Notes under the pieces: model-generated
What the model was told of the DNA's origin: nothing
The model's input: the letters and a program-made list of their open reading frames with translations, nothing else
Databases searched by the model: none
Origin: Bosea vaviloviae
Lineage (GTDB): Bacteria; Pseudomonadota; Alphaproteobacteria; Rhizobiales; Beijerinckiaceae
Assembly: GCF_001741865.1 (NCBI RefSeq)
Contig: NZ_CP017147.1
Location: forward strand, 744,001-808,000
Reading direction: 5' to 3'
Length of the DNA stretch: 64,000 nt
Position numbers and translations under genes: made by a program
In this document: one piece after another, positions 1 to 9,303 of the stretch
How the letters are laid out: each line of letters starts with the position of its first letter
How positions within the stretch are numbered: position 1 is the stretch's first letter

Positions 1-2211
1 GCCTTCGCTCTCGCGCACCGTCTTGACCTGCTCCTCGGCCTCGACCGCCTTGGCGCGGGCGACCTCGGCGCTGGCCTGGGCGGCGGATTCCTCCAGCGAC
101 TTGGTGTATAGCGCAATCGCCTTGTCCATCGCGGCGCTCTCGACCTCGCGCTCTCGGTTGATTTCGAGCTTGCGCAGCTCGCGCTGACGCCCGACGCGGG
201 CCTCGTCGAGCCCGCGATCCGACGAGATGCGGGCCCGCTCGACCTCCTCGTTCGAAGCGATCTGCGCCTCCTGCAGCGCCTGGGTGCGCGCGATCTCAAG
301 CTGCTCCAGTGCGCGCCGCCGCTCGATGCGGGTGGTTTCGAGCGCCTGTTCGCGTGCGATATCGACGGTCTCGACCTGCTGCCGGGCAGTGATCTCGGCT
401 TGCCGCAGGACGGCGTCGGCGTCGGTGCGCTCGACCTTCTTGGCGGCGAGAACGATGGCGCGGTCCTCTTCCGCCACCTCGACGGCCTTCTTCTGGGCGA
501 TCTGCAGCATCTCGCGCGATTTCACCGAGTTGATTCGCTCCTCATCCAGCCCGAGTTCGATAGCGATGCGCCGGCGCTCGACCGTGTCGCGCCGCTTCAG
601 CTCGGCTGAGTCGAGATCGGTTTCGCGGTCGATTTCCAGTTCCCGCGTCGAGAGTTCGGCCGCGATGCGCTCGCCGGCGACGATGCGCTCCTGGCTGATG
701 CGCGCCGTCTCGACCTTCTCGCGGGACGAGATCCCGGCGGCTTCGACGACTTCGGTGCGTTTGATCTCCAGAAGGCTCTTGCGCTGCTCCAGTGCAATGC
801 GATCGGCCGTGATGACGTCGTCCTGTGCGATGCGGGCCTTCTCAACGGCCTCGCGAGCCGAGATCTCGGCCTCGTCGAGGGCGCGGTTGCGCGCGATGCC
901 GAGCGCGCGCACGCGCTCCTCCTGTGCGATGCGGGCGGTATCGACCGCCTCGCGCGCCGCAATGTCCTCCTGCTCCAGCACCCGGGTGCGCTCGATCTCG
1001 CGGTTGCGGACATCCTGCTCACCGGCGATGCGCGCAGAGCTGATCGCGCTCTCCTGCAGAATGCGCGCTTTCTCGGTGGACTCGCGGGCGGCGATCTCGG
1101 CTCCTTCCAGAACCGTTGTGCGCTCGATCTCCTTCTGCCGGATGTCGCGCTCCGAGGCGATGCGCGCGACATTGATCGAATGATCATTGGCGATGCGGGA
1201 CTTCTCGACCGTCTCGCGGGCAGCGATCTCGGCTTCCTCGACGGCTTGCGTGCGAGCGATCTCCTGCTGGCGGATGTCGCGTTCGGAGGCGATGCGGGCC
1301 TCGCTGATGGCGCGCTCATTGGCGATGCGCGACTTCTCGATCTCCTCACGCGACAGGATCTGTGCCTGCTCGGCCTCGGTGTCGCGCGCGGCGCGCTCGC
1401 GGGCGATCTCGGCGCGCTGCACGGCGCGCTTGATCTCGATCTCGCGCTGCTGTTCGAGCCTGGCCCCCTCGCTCTCGCGCTCGATGTCCAGCGCCTGGCG
1501 CTCTGCCTCCAGGTTGCGGGTGCGGATGCGGATCATCGAGTCCTGCTCGATGTCGTTGCGCAGCTTCCGCTTGTCCTCGATCTCCTCGATGATCCGCGTC
1601 AGGCCGGCGGCGTCGAAACGATTGGAGGGGTTGAAGTATTGCAGGTCGGTCTGGTCGAGGTCGGTGAGCGCGACCGATTCCAGCACGAGACCGTTCTGGT
1701 CGAGCGCCTCGGCGGCGGCGTCCTTGACGCGCTGGACATAGATGCCGCGCTGTTCGTGCATCTCCTCCATCGTCATTTCGGAGGCGACCGTGCGCAGAGC
1801 CGAGATGAATTTTCCCGAGAGCAACGCATTGAGTTGGTCGGGCTGCAATGTGCGCCGACCGAGCGTAGCGGCGGCGATCGCGACAGCCTCGCGCTGCGGC
1901 CGCACCCGGACATAAAACTCGGCATCGATATCGACGCGCATGCGGTCGCGGGTGATCAGCGCGTCGTTATTGGCGCGCGTCACGGCGAGCTGCAGCACGT
2001 TCATGTTGACCGCTGTGACGTCGTGGATGATCGGCAGCACGAAGGCGCCGCCATTGATCACAACCTTTTCGCCGAAGAGACCGGTGCGGACGAAGGACAC
2101 CTCCTTCGACGAGCGGCGATAGAGCCAGTTCACCAGATAGACGACGATGGCGATGACAATCACCGCCACGATCAGCCAGAGGATCAGCGATCCGATCAGC
2201 TGCCCCGTCAT
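1..2211 (-). CDS. Flotillin/SPFH-family membrane protein with very long hendecad coiled coil (3' end outside window)
   Basis: Membrane scaffold protein of the flotillin (SPFH) family; its role here is inferred. The frame is open for 737 codons to the window edge, so the C-terminus is missing. One transmembrane segment (about residues 6-28) is followed by the SPFH region (about 30-200). From about residue 240 there is a highly charged coiled coil with an 11-residue period: Ile/Val recurs at positions 3 and 9 of each unit (ARIASERDIRQ, AEIAARETVEK and similar). Longer blocks of 33 or 44 residues are near-identical. The start ATG at 2211 has a GGGAGGATGAGG-like ribosome site. The gene begins 28 bp after the PEP-hydrolase-like gene on the same strand, so it may be the last gene of the transporter operon. 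The family call is secure; a link to the transporter is speculative. Confidence 0.85.
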   Translation of the reverse strand, partial: MTGQLIGSLILWLIVAVIVIAIVVYLVNWLYRRSSKEVSFVRTGLFGEKVVINGGAFVLPIIHDVTAVNMNVLQLAVTRANNDALITRDRMRVDIDAEFYVRVRPQREAVAIAAATLGRRTLQPDQLNALLSGKFISALRTVASEMTMEEMHEQRGIYVQRVKDAAAEALDQNGLVLESVALTDLDQTDLQYFNPSNRFDAAGLTRIIEEIEDKRKLRNDIEQDSMIRIRTRNLEAERQALDIERESEGARLEQQREIEIKRAVQRAEIARERAARDTEAEQAQILSREEIEKSRIANERAISEARIASERDIRQQEIARTQAVEEAEIAARETVEKSRIANDHSINVARIASERDIRQKEIERTTVLEGAEIAARESTEKARILQESAISSARIAGEQDVRNREIERTRVLEQEDIAAREAVDTARIAQEERVRALGIARNRALDEAEISAREAVEKARIAQDDVITADRIALEQRKSLLEIKRTEVVEAAGISSREKVETARISQERIVAGERIAAELSTRELEIDRETDLDSAELKRRDTVERRRIAIELGLDEERINSVKSREMLQIAQKKAVEVAEEDRAIVLAAKKVERTDADAVLRQAEITARQQVETVDIAREQALETTRIERRRALEQLEIARTQALQEAQIASNEEVERARISSDRGLDEARVGRQRELRKLEINREREVESAAMDKAIALYTKSLEESAAQASAEVARAKAVEAEEQVKTVRESEG

Positions 2212-2239
2212 GTCCTCATCCTCCCACCCGTCAATCGGG

Positions 2240-3133
2240 TCATTTCGACTTGCCGGTTTTGCGCGCCGGTCTCTTCGTCATCGGCTTGCGGGTCGTCTCT
2301 TGCTTGCGCGCGATCTGCTTGAAGGCTCTGGTCTGGTTGCGGATCGCGATCTCGACAGGCAGGCGCTCCATCGAGGAGGCGCCATAGAAGCCGTGGCAGT
2401 GCTTCGTGTTCTTCATGATGAAATCGGCATCGGCCGGCTCGGCGACCGGCCCGCCATGGACCAGCACGATCGCGTCCTTCTTCACGGAAAGCGCGGCTGC
2501 CGCCCAGGCATCGACCAATGCCGGGCAGTCTTCCAGCTCAAGCGCCGTCCCGGCGCCGATCGCGCCGCCGGTCGTCAGGCCGAGATGGCAGACGATGATA
2601 TCGGCGCCGGCCTTGGCCATGGCGCGCGCGTCCGCCTCGCAAAAGACGTAAGGCGTCGTCAGCAGGCCCTTGGCGTTGGCGAGCGCCACCATCTCGACCT
2701 CGAGCCCGTATCCCATGCCGGTCTCTTCGAGATTCCTGCGAAAGACGCCGTCGATCAGCCCGACGGTCGGGAAGTTCTGGATGCCGGCGAAGCCGATCCG
2801 CTTCACCTCGTCGAGGAAGACGTCCATACGCCGGAACGGATCGGTGCCGCAGACGCCGGCGATCACCGGCGTTTTCTTCACCACCGGCAGCACCTCGGCC
2901 GCCATCTCCATGACGATGGCATTGGCGTCGCCATAGGGCATCAACCCGGAAAGCGAGCCGCGCCCGGCCATGCGGTAGCGCCCGGAATTGTAGATCACGA
3001 TGAGGTCGATGCCCCCTGCCTCCTCGCATTTGGCCGAGAGCCCGGTGCCGGCTCCGCCGCCGATAATGGGCTCACCCGCCGCGATCATGGCCCTGAAGCG
3101 CTTGAGCAGGCTCTTCTTGTCAAAGCTCGTCAC
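2240..3133 (-). CDS. Phosphoenolpyruvate hydrolase-family TIM-barrel protein
   Basis: A 297-residue protein of the PEP_hydrolase/TIM-barrel family (Pfam PF09370 type; the enzymatic role is not settled for most members). Typical blocks visible are [19 protein letters not shown] near residue 23, the [15 protein letters not shown] segment, GVCGTDPFR and the HGGP loop near the C-terminus. The last ~25 residues are a Lys/Arg-rich tail. The start overlaps the end of the upstream LivF/Tm-1 fusion gene by 4 bp, so the two are translationally coupled. In plants and fungi this barrel is fused to, or encoded beside, UPF0261 (Tm-1-like) domains, and that pairing recurs here. No substrate can be assigned from the sequence. 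Confidence 0.85.
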   Translation of the reverse strand: MTSFDKKSLLKRFRAMIAAGEPIIGGGAGTGLSAKCEEAGGIDLIVIYNSGRYRMAGRGSLSGLMPYGDANAIVMEMAAEVLPVVKKTPVIAGVCGTDPFRRMDVFLDEVKRIGFAGIQNFPTVGLIDGVFRRNLEETGMGYGLEVEMVALANAKGLLTTPYVFCEADARAMAKAGADIIVCHLGLTTGGAIGAGTALELEDCPALVDAWAAAALSVKKDAIVLVHGGPVAEPADADFIMKNTKHCHGFYGASSMERLPVEIAIRNQTRAFKQIARKQETTRKPMTKRPARKTGKSK

Positions 3134-5388
3134 AGCGTCGCCCTCACGCTTCCGCCGGCCCGCTCGCGCCGGCGGCCGGCATGCAGCGAGCGGAACTGCT
3201 GCACCAGCGCCGCCGCGAAGGCGGGATCATTGATGTGGAGCGGCAGGCGAATGAGCTGCCGGCCGGGGCTCGTCCGCACCGTCTGCTCCAGCGCTTGAAA
3301 AAGCGCGGCATCCGCCGCCGGATCGTGGAAGGCCTGGCCCTGCGCATCGAGCGCCGAGACCCCACGCTCGGGGATCAGGAACCGGACCGGCCCCTCCATC
3401 TGGTTCAGCCGCTCGCCGATCCAGCGGCCCATGCGCGCATTCTCCTCCGGCGTGGTCCGCATCAGCGTGATTTGCGGGTTGTGCGGATGGAGCTTGCGGC
3501 GGCGATAGTGCTCCGGCACCGTCTCGGGCGCGAAGAAATTGACCATGTCGAGCGCGCCGACCGAGCCGACATAGGGAATCCGCGTGCGGATGATCGCGCC
3601 GAAGCGGTCTTCGGTCGCCGGCAGGAAGCCGCCCATCAGCATGTCGCAGATCTCGGTGGTGGAGACGTCGATGACCGCCCCGACGAGACCGGAATCGACC
3701 AGCTTTTCCATCGACTGCCCGCCGGTTCCGGTGGCGTGGAAGACGAGCGGCTCCCACTCGGGCTCGAGCAGCTTCGCAACCTGCTGCACGCAGGGGGTCG
3801 TGACGCCGAACATGGTCAGGCCGACCAGCGGCTTCTCTGGCTCAGGCCGGCGCGCCACGCCCTCGCGCTTGAGGTCCGCCAGCCGCGCCTTGGCCATCGC
3901 CGCCACCGCCCGCGCGCCATTGCCGAGCACAAGACGCGAGACGCGGTTCAGACCCTGCACATCGGTGACCGCATGCATCATCGCGATGTCACTCGCGCCG
4001 ACATAGGCGCGCACGTCGCCCGAGGCCATGGTCGAGATCATCAGCTTGGGCAGACCGATGGGCATGGCCTGCATCGCCGGCGTCACCATCGCGGTTGCGC
4101 CAGAGCCGCCGGCGGAGATGATGCCGAGCACGCCCTCCTGCCGCGGCAGCCAGGCCGCGAAGGCCTCCGTCATGGCTGCGACCGCCGTGCCGCGATCGCT
4201 CGCGGAGATGCCGGTCGAGCCCCTGGCCGAGGCGAGCGCGACCTGCTGCGGGGTGACGTCGCCGCCAGCGCTGCGGCCGGACGTCGAGAGATCGACCAGC
4301 CTCGTTCGCAGCCCTTCGGCCCGGATCAGGTCGCGGATGTAGCGCAGTTCCTCGCCCTTGGTGTCGAGTGTGCCGGCAATGACGACATAGGGTTCCCCGG
4401 CCGCGGCGGCCGCGAGCGGCCGGATCGCGCCCACTGGTTCTCCATTGCGCGTCGCCAGCGTCGGGCGCGAAATGGTGCGGGCCTGCGCCTCGATCCGCGC
4501 CGCAGGCACCGGCTGCGACCAGCGCGTCGGGATGACCGGGTTGGCATTGTAGACCCGCGTCGGGCCTGCGGATGCAACCTGCGCGGCACGGGCGGCCCCG
4601 GCCTCGCCGGCTGAGGGCTCCAGTGCGCCGTCGGTCTCGTCATGGCCGTGGCGGCCGACCCCAAGAAGGCGCTGCTGCAACTCGCGATCGCCCGCGAGCG
4701 TCGCCGAGGCGATGATGCGGTTCACCCGACCATTGACCATGATCGCGACGGGATCGGACATCTGTGTGGCGACGCCGATGTTCTGCTCGATCACGAGGAT
4801 CGCGACATCGCCCTGCTCGGCTAGCCGAACCAGCATCTCCTCGACATGGGCAACGATCACCGGCGCCAGACCTTCGGTCGGTTCGTCCATGACGAGGAGG
4901 CGCGGATTGAGCAGCAGAGCACGGCCGATCGCGAGCATCTGCTGCTCGCCGCCGGAGAGCTGCGCGCCGCCATTGTTGCGCCGTTCGGCGAGGCGCGGGA
5001 AAACCTCGTAAACGCGTTCCGGCGTCCAGGCCCCGCGCTTGCCGCGCTGCATCAACCGCAGGTGCTCATCGACGGTCAGCGAACGCCAGAGCCTGCGGCC
5101 TTGCGGGACATAGCCGATGCCGAGGCGGGCAATCTCGGACGGCGAGCGGCCGGCAATCTCCTGGCCGAAGAAGCGGATGGAGCCGGCGCTGATCGGCACG
5201 AGTCCCATGATCGCCTTGCACATTGTCGTCTTGCCCATGCCGTTGCGGCCGACGACGGAGAGGACGCCGCTGTGCAGCGTGAGGTCGACGCCCTGCAGCG
5301 CATGGGAGCGCCCGTAGAACACGTTGAGGCCGGCAATCTGCAGGATCGGCATGCCGGTGGCCGGGGGGGCTTTCAGTCGCTCAGCCAT
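3130..5388 (-). CDS. Fusion: LivF-type ABC ATPase plus Tm-1-like (UPF0261) ATP-binding domain
   Basis: A 752-residue two-part protein. Residues ~13-245 are a LivF-like ABC ATPase, with Walker A GRNGMGKT at 47-54, an LSGGEQQ signature, and Walker B in [14 protein letters not shown] ~85-residue Ala-rich linker follows. From about residue 330 there is a complete UPF0261/Tm-1-like domain starting [13 protein letters not shown], with the usual [11 protein letters not shown] and GGSGAT motifs and normal family length (~420 residues). One frame runs without interruption through both halves. The gene overlaps livG by 8 bp upstream and the TIM-barrel gene by 4 bp downstream. The ABC half should power the LivHM permeases. 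The Tm-1 half is an ATP-binding module of unknown biochemistry, known from the tomato mosaic virus resistance protein Tm-1. The domain calls are firm; the joint function is unknown. Confidence 0.9.
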   Translation of the reverse strand: MAERLKAPPATGMPILQIAGLNVFYGRSHALQGVDLTLHSGVLSVVGRNGMGKTTMCKAIMGLVPISAGSIRFFGQEIAGRSPSEIARLGIGYVPQGRRLWRSLTVDEHLRLMQRGKRGAWTPERVYEVFPRLAERRNNGGAQLSGGEQQMLAIGRALLLNPRLLVMDEPTEGLAPVIVAHVEEMLVRLAEQGDVAILVIEQNIGVATQMSDPVAIMVNGRVNRIIASATLAGDRELQQRLLGVGRHGHDETDGALEPSAGEAGAARAAQVASAGPTRVYNANPVIPTRWSQPVPAARIEAQARTISRPTLATRNGEPVGAIRPLAAAAAGEPYVVIAGTLDTKGEELRYIRDLIRAEGLRTRLVDLSTSGRSAGGDVTPQQVALASARGSTGISASDRGTAVAAMTEAFAAWLPRQEGVLGIISAGGSGATAMVTPAMQAMPIGLPKLMISTMASGDVRAYVGASDIAMMHAVTDVQGLNRVSRLVLGNGARAVAAMAKARLADLKREGVARRPEPEKPLVGLTMFGVTTPCVQQVAKLLEPEWEPLVFHATGTGGQSMEKLVDSGLVGAVIDVSTTEICDMLMGGFLPATEDRFGAIIRTRIPYVGSVGALDMVNFFAPETVPEHYRRRKLHPHNPQITLMRTTPEENARMGRWIGERLNQMEGPVRFLIPERGVSALDAQGQAFHDPAADAALFQALEQTVRTSPGRQLIRLPLHINDPAFAAALVQQFRSLHAGRRRERAGGSVRATL

Positions 5389-6169
5389 GAGCGCCTCCGA
5401 GGTAGAGTTCCTGAACCTCGGGATCGGACTCGATCTCCTCCGGACGCCCCTCTTTGAAGATGCGGCCGTTGTGCATCATCGTCACGCTTTCGACGACGCG
5501 CAGCGCCACATCCATGTCGTGCTCGATGATGATGTAGCCGATATGCCCTGGCAGCGAGGTCAGGATATGAACGAGGTCGCGCCGCTCCGTCGGCGACAGG
5601 CCCGCCGCCGGCTCGTCGAACAGGATGAAGCGCGGCGCACCGGAGAGTGCGAGCGCGATCTCGAGCTGGCGCTGCTGGCCATAGGCGAGTTCGCCGACCA
5701 GACGATCCTTGACCGCCGACAGATGCACTGCATCGACCAGACCTTCGGCTGCGTGGATCAGCGCATCGTCCCGACGCGGACGGAGAAGCGAGAAGCGGTT
5801 CCGCGACACGCCCCGGCACGCCAGGTAGACATTGTCGAGCACCGAGAGGCCCGCGAACAGCGAGGAGATCTGGTAGGTGCGGCGCAGGCCGCGGCGGATG
5901 CGCTCCTGCGGCGGGAAGGCCGTCACATCCTCGCCGAAGAAGCGGATGATGCCGGTACTCGGCGAAAAATCCCCGGTGATGCAGTTGAACAGCGTCGTCT
6001 TGCCCGCGCCGTTCGAGCCCAGCACCGCGCGGCGCTCGCCAGGCTTGACCGAGAGGGTGATGTCCGACAGTGCCGCAAGCGCACCGAACAACCGCGAGAC
6101 GCCGCGCAACTCCAGCGCATTGGCCGAGCCGGCGGAGGCCAGCCCCTCACGTGCCGCGATGGCGCTCAT
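5381..6169 (-). CDS. livG: Branched-chain amino acid-type ABC transporter ATP-binding protein
   Basis: A 262-residue LivG-like cytoplasmic ATPase. It has Walker A GSNGAGKT, a signature region in which AYGQQRQLEIALAL replaces the usual LSGGQ (typical of LivG), Walker B ILFDEPAAGLSP and an EHDMD switch. The start ATG at 6169 was chosen because it overlaps the livM stop in an ATGA; the frame stays open further upstream, but only as a shadow of livM. It works with the LivF half of the downstream fusion to energise LivHM. The substrate is not necessarily an amino acid, because HAAT-family transporters also import amides, urea and aromatic acids. Confidence 0.9.
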   Translation of the reverse strand: MSAIAAREGLASAGSANALELRGVSRLFGALAALSDITLSVKPGERRAVLGSNGAGKTTLFNCITGDFSPSTGIIRFFGEDVTAFPPQERIRRGLRRTYQISSLFAGLSVLDNVYLACRGVSRNRFSLLRPRRDDALIHAAEGLVDAVHLSAVKDRLVGELAYGQQRQLEIALALSGAPRFILFDEPAAGLSPTERRDLVHILTSLPGHIGYIIIEHDMDVALRVVESVTMMHNGRIFKEGRPEEIESDPEVQELYLGGAHG

Positions 6170-7251
6170 GGCGCGCCTCCGCCGACACGCATCCCGGCGT
6201 CGCGGGCATCGCTGCCCCGACGATAGCGCTCGCGCAGGCGCTGCCAGATGCCGATCAGGCCGTCGGGCGAGAACAGCACGATGACGAGAAAACCGAGGCC
6301 GATCACGAGCTGATAGCGCTTGCCGTCGAGCCCTACCCCTTCCAGCATATCGAGCGAGAAGGTGCGCAGCAGCACATAGATCAAGGCGCCGATGAAGGGT
6401 CCGATCGGGCGGCTTAATCCGCCGACGACGGCGATGATGAGCATGTCGACGACTGGGCCGACGCCGGCCGTGCCGGGCGAGATCTGGCGCTGATACCAGA
6501 CCAGCAGCACGCCGGCGCAAGCCGCAATGAAGGAGGCGAAGCTGTAGGCCGCGATGCGATGCGCGACGACATCGAAGCCCAGTGCCGCCATCCGGCGCGG
6601 ATTGTCGCGCGTGCCCTGCAAGGCGAGGCCGAAAGGCGCTCGCGCGACGTAGACTACCGTGCCATAGGCCAGGATCGAACAGGCCAGCGTCAGATAGTAG
6701 AAGGGCAGGTTCTGGCCCCAGTCGATGCTGAGGAAGACCGGCGGCTTGACGCCGTTGAAGCCGCTGAAGCCGTTGAAGACCGTATAGTTCTGCAGCGTCA
6801 GGTAGTAGAAGGCCGACGCGATCGCGAGCGTGATCATGATCGTGTAGATGCCTTCGGTACGGACCGAGAGCGCGCCGCACAGCGTGCCGAACAGGGTCGC
6901 GACCAGGATCGCGACGGGCGCGGCCATCCACCAGGGCCAGTGCAGGCTGATCTGCGAAATCGCGCTGTCGCCGAGGATCGCGACGAGGTAGCCGGCGAAG
7001 GCCGCCACCGTCATCTGCACCAGACTAACGATGCCGCCATAGCCGGCGAGGAACATCAGGCTCAGCGCCACGAGGCCGAGGATCATTGAATAGGCGATGA
7101 TCTGGACGAGCCAGAACGAACTCGCGAGCGCCGGCATCGCCAGAAGCAGAACACCTACGACCCAGAAGGCCGTGCCGCGACGCGCCAGCCAGGTCGGGAA
7201 GCTCTCCCGGGGGCGAGCGCGCTGCTCGAGGTTGAGATCGGCGATGGCCAT
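6166..7251 (-). CDS. livM: Branched-chain amino acid-type ABC transporter permease
   Basis: A 361-residue inner-membrane permease of the LivM family. It has about nine hydrophobic segments after a ~28-residue N-terminal cytoplasmic stretch rich in charged residues. The family motif region GYGGIVSLVQMTVAAFAGYLVA and the cytoplasmic coupling loop with GLALQGTRDNPRRMAALGF are present. It starts 2 bp after the livH stop and overlaps livG by 4 bp, so it is part of a tightly packed operon. It pairs with LivH to form the translocation channel. Confidence 0.9.
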   Translation of the reverse strand: MAIADLNLEQRARPRESFPTWLARRGTAFWVVGVLLLAMPALASSFWLVQIIAYSMILGLVALSLMFLAGYGGIVSLVQMTVAAFAGYLVAILGDSAISQISLHWPWWMAAPVAILVATLFGTLCGALSVRTEGIYTIMITLAIASAFYYLTLQNYTVFNGFSGFNGVKPPVFLSIDWGQNLPFYYLTLACSILAYGTVVYVARAPFGLALQGTRDNPRRMAALGFDVVAHRIAAYSFASFIAACAGVLLVWYQRQISPGTAGVGPVVDMLIIAVVGGLSRPIGPFIGALIYVLLRTFSLDMLEGVGLDGKRYQLVIGLGFLVIVLFSPDGLIGIWQRLRERYRRGSDARDAGMRVGGGAP

Positions 7252-7253
7252 CG

Positions 7254-8264
7254 TCAGCGCCTCGCCGCCAGGCCTTGCGGCCGTACCGCCAGCACCGCGA
7301 CCATGATGATGAAGGTCAGCATCACGGCATAGGTCGGCATGTAGACCGAGCCGAACTGCTCCGCGAGGCCGACGATCAGCGCGCCGATCGCGGCTCCGGG
7401 GATCGAGCCCATGCCGCCGACGATGACGACGACGAGCGAGGACAGCAGGATTTTTGTGTCCTCGCCCGGCTGCAGCGACTGGAAGGTGCCGCCGATGACG
7501 CCCGCCAGTCCCGCAAGCCCGGCGCCGAAAGCGAAGATCATGACGAAGACGAGCTGAACGCGCACGCCTGTGGCCGAGAGCATGTCGCGATCATCGACGC
7601 CGGCGCGGACCAACATGCCGACCCGCGTCCGGTTCAGCGCGAGCCACATCAGAACACCGACGATGATCGCTCCGATCAGGATGGCGATGCGGACGAACGG
7701 GTAAATCATCATGACCGCCTCGCCATTGCCGCGCAGCGCGACGACGAAGGGCAGCTGAACGGGACCGGAGAGCCAGTCCGGCGCCGTGACCTGGAAGGTG
7801 TCGCCGCCATAGTTCCATAGCAGCAGGTCGGCGAAAATGATCGAGAGGCCGATCGTGACAAGCGTCTGGCGCAGGTCCTGGCCTTCCATCCAGCGGAACA
7901 GGAGCACCTGCATCAGCACGCCAACGACGCCGACAACGATGAAGGCCGCCAGAAGCGCCAGAAGCCAGGAGCCTGTGAGATTGCCGACGCTGTAACCGAG
8001 ATAACCGCCGAACAGATAAAGCGAGCCATGAGCGAGGTTTACGTTACGCATCAGCCCGAAGATCAGGGTGAAGCCGCTGGCGACCAGGAAATAGAGCGCG
8101 CCGAGCGTGATGCCGTTGAACAGCGCGCTCAGGAAGACGCGCTTGCGGCCCAGCACCGCCTCCAACCCCGGCGTCCAGACCGAGAACACCAGCCAGACCA
8201 GTATGCCCACCGCGAAAATAATCACGAGCGACCAGACCGGGCGGCGTGCGATGAAATCAGACAT
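7254..8264 (-). CDS. livH: Branched-chain amino acid-type ABC transporter permease
   Basis: A 336-residue inner-membrane permease of the LivH family. It carries FNGITLGALYFLVASGFTLIFGLMRNVNLAHGSLY, the hallmark segment near residue 45, and the GGMGSIPGA motif close to the C-terminus. The start at 8264 (MSDFIARRP) was preferred over a longer open frame because upstream codons are the shadow of the araC-type gene, with which it overlaps by 8 bp. The N-terminus is longer than usual, with an extra transmembrane helix at about residues 10-30. It partners LivM. Confidence 0.9.
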   Translation of the reverse strand: MSDFIARRPVWSLVIIFAVGILVWLVFSVWTPGLEAVLGRKRVFLSALFNGITLGALYFLVASGFTLIFGLMRNVNLAHGSLYLFGGYLGYSVGNLTGSWLLALLAAFIVVGVVGVLMQVLLFRWMEGQDLRQTLVTIGLSIIFADLLLWNYGGDTFQVTAPDWLSGPVQLPFVVALRGNGEAVMMIYPFVRIAILIGAIIVGVLMWLALNRTRVGMLVRAGVDDRDMLSATGVRVQLVFVMIFAFGAGLAGLAGVIGGTFQSLQPGEDTKILLSSLVVVIVGGMGSIPGAAIGALIVGLAEQFGSVYMPTYAVMLTFIIMVAVLAVRPQGLAARR

Positions 8265-9144
8265 GGGCTGCCCGCATGGGATGGACCGCCTGCATGTGGA
8301 CCGCCTGCATGGGTGCGGGCCCGACCGTGCGCAGCACGCGGCGATAGTCCCGCGGCGCCATGCCCATATGGGCGGTGAAGAAGCGGGTGAAGACGCTCTG
8401 GCACGAGAAGCCGAGGCCATTTCCGATCCGTGTCACTGGATCCTGCGAGAAGACCAGCCGATCGAGCGCAGCATCCAGGCGGACCGTATTGGCGAAGACC
8501 GTCGGGGTGACGCCGACCTGCTGGCGGAAGAGCTTGAAGAAATGGGCGCGCGACAGCCCGGCCTCGCGGGCGACACCTTCGAGCGCGCCGTCATAGCTCG
8601 GATGGTCCTCGAGCAAGCGGCAGGCGCGCAGCACGCGGCGGTCGAGCGCGCCTTCCGGGGCGAGATGGGCGAAGGAGGAGGCAAGCTCCGGCTCGATCGG
8701 CTCGCTCGAGGCCTGCGCTAACGCCATCAGCACCGGACCGAGATTGAGATCGCGGCGCGGGGACAGCAGCATCTCCACGACCTTGTCGCGCCAGGCGGCA
8801 AGCTCGCGGGTGACAACCAGCTCCGACGACGGAAAGACCAGCCCTCCGGCCGGAGTCATACTTTGGGCTGCAAGCCATTCCGGCCTGAGGTAGACGACAA
8901 GGAAGAGGCCGAAGCGGCCGGCGCTCGCCGGCTGGAAATTATGCGGCTCCCACGGGTTGATGGCAACGCCCATGAAGGGGTCGACGCGCGTGCAACGGCC
9001 ACCCACGGTCACGAGCCCACGCGATCCCTCCAGGAAGAAGATCAGATGGGCCTCGCGATGGGCATGCAACACCAGCGGCCGGTCGAGATCGTAGATCGAA
9101 ACCCGGCCGAAGGGACCGTGGCAGACCGCGACTGCGCGACTCAT
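8257..9144 (-). CDS. AraC-family transcriptional regulator within the Liv-type operon
   Basis: A 295-residue regulator with an N-terminal cupin-type sensor domain (HAHREAHLIFFLEGSRGLV, VAINPWEPHNF). The C-terminal double helix-turn-helix of the AraC family covers residues ~185-285 and includes AREAGLSRAHFFKLFRQQVGVTP and CQSVFTRFFTAHMGMAPRDYR. The start at 9144 is supported by a GAGAGG site six bases upstream. The C-terminus ends in repeated MQAVH residues and overlaps livH by 8 bp. Its position between livK and livH suggests that it controls this transporter and senses its substrate or a derivative (inference). Confidence 0.88.
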   Translation of the reverse strand: MSRAVAVCHGPFGRVSIYDLDRPLVLHAHREAHLIFFLEGSRGLVTVGGRCTRVDPFMGVAINPWEPHNFQPASAGRFGLFLVVYLRPEWLAAQSMTPAGGLVFPSSELVVTRELAAWRDKVVEMLLSPRRDLNLGPVLMALAQASSEPIEPELASSFAHLAPEGALDRRVLRACRLLEDHPSYDGALEGVAREAGLSRAHFFKLFRQQVGVTPTVFANTVRLDAALDRLVFSQDPVTRIGNGLGFSCQSVFTRFFTAHMGMAPRDYRRVLRTVGPAPMQAVHMQAVHPMRAAHV

Positions 9145-9303
9145 GATGCCTCTCGAAAGCAAATCCGGCAGTGCGACTTGGGACTCATCAGGCAAGCCGC
9201 CCTCCATGCGCCCCCGCATTTCATCGGGGGCGCCGGCACCGGGACGTCACGGGGCGAAGGGGCGCGCATATCGCGTTGATCCCCTCAGGCAGTCTTCACG
9301 CGC

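Noticed and set aside
1180..2322. Long plus-strand reading frames opposite the flotillin gene
   Set aside because: They are antisense shadows caused by high GC and repetitive coding on the minus strand. They lack ribosome sites and recognisable domains.
3181..4614. A 477-codon plus-strand frame opposite the Tm-1-like domain
   Set aside because: The minus-strand frame carries conserved UPF0261 motifs. The plus frame has no family features.
4326..4664. Possibility that the LivF and Tm-1 halves are two genes joined by a sequencing error
   Set aside because: The joining linker stays in one frame with no stop, is Ala-rich as inter-domain linkers are, and both domains are complete. I keep resequencing as a check but prefer a true fusion.
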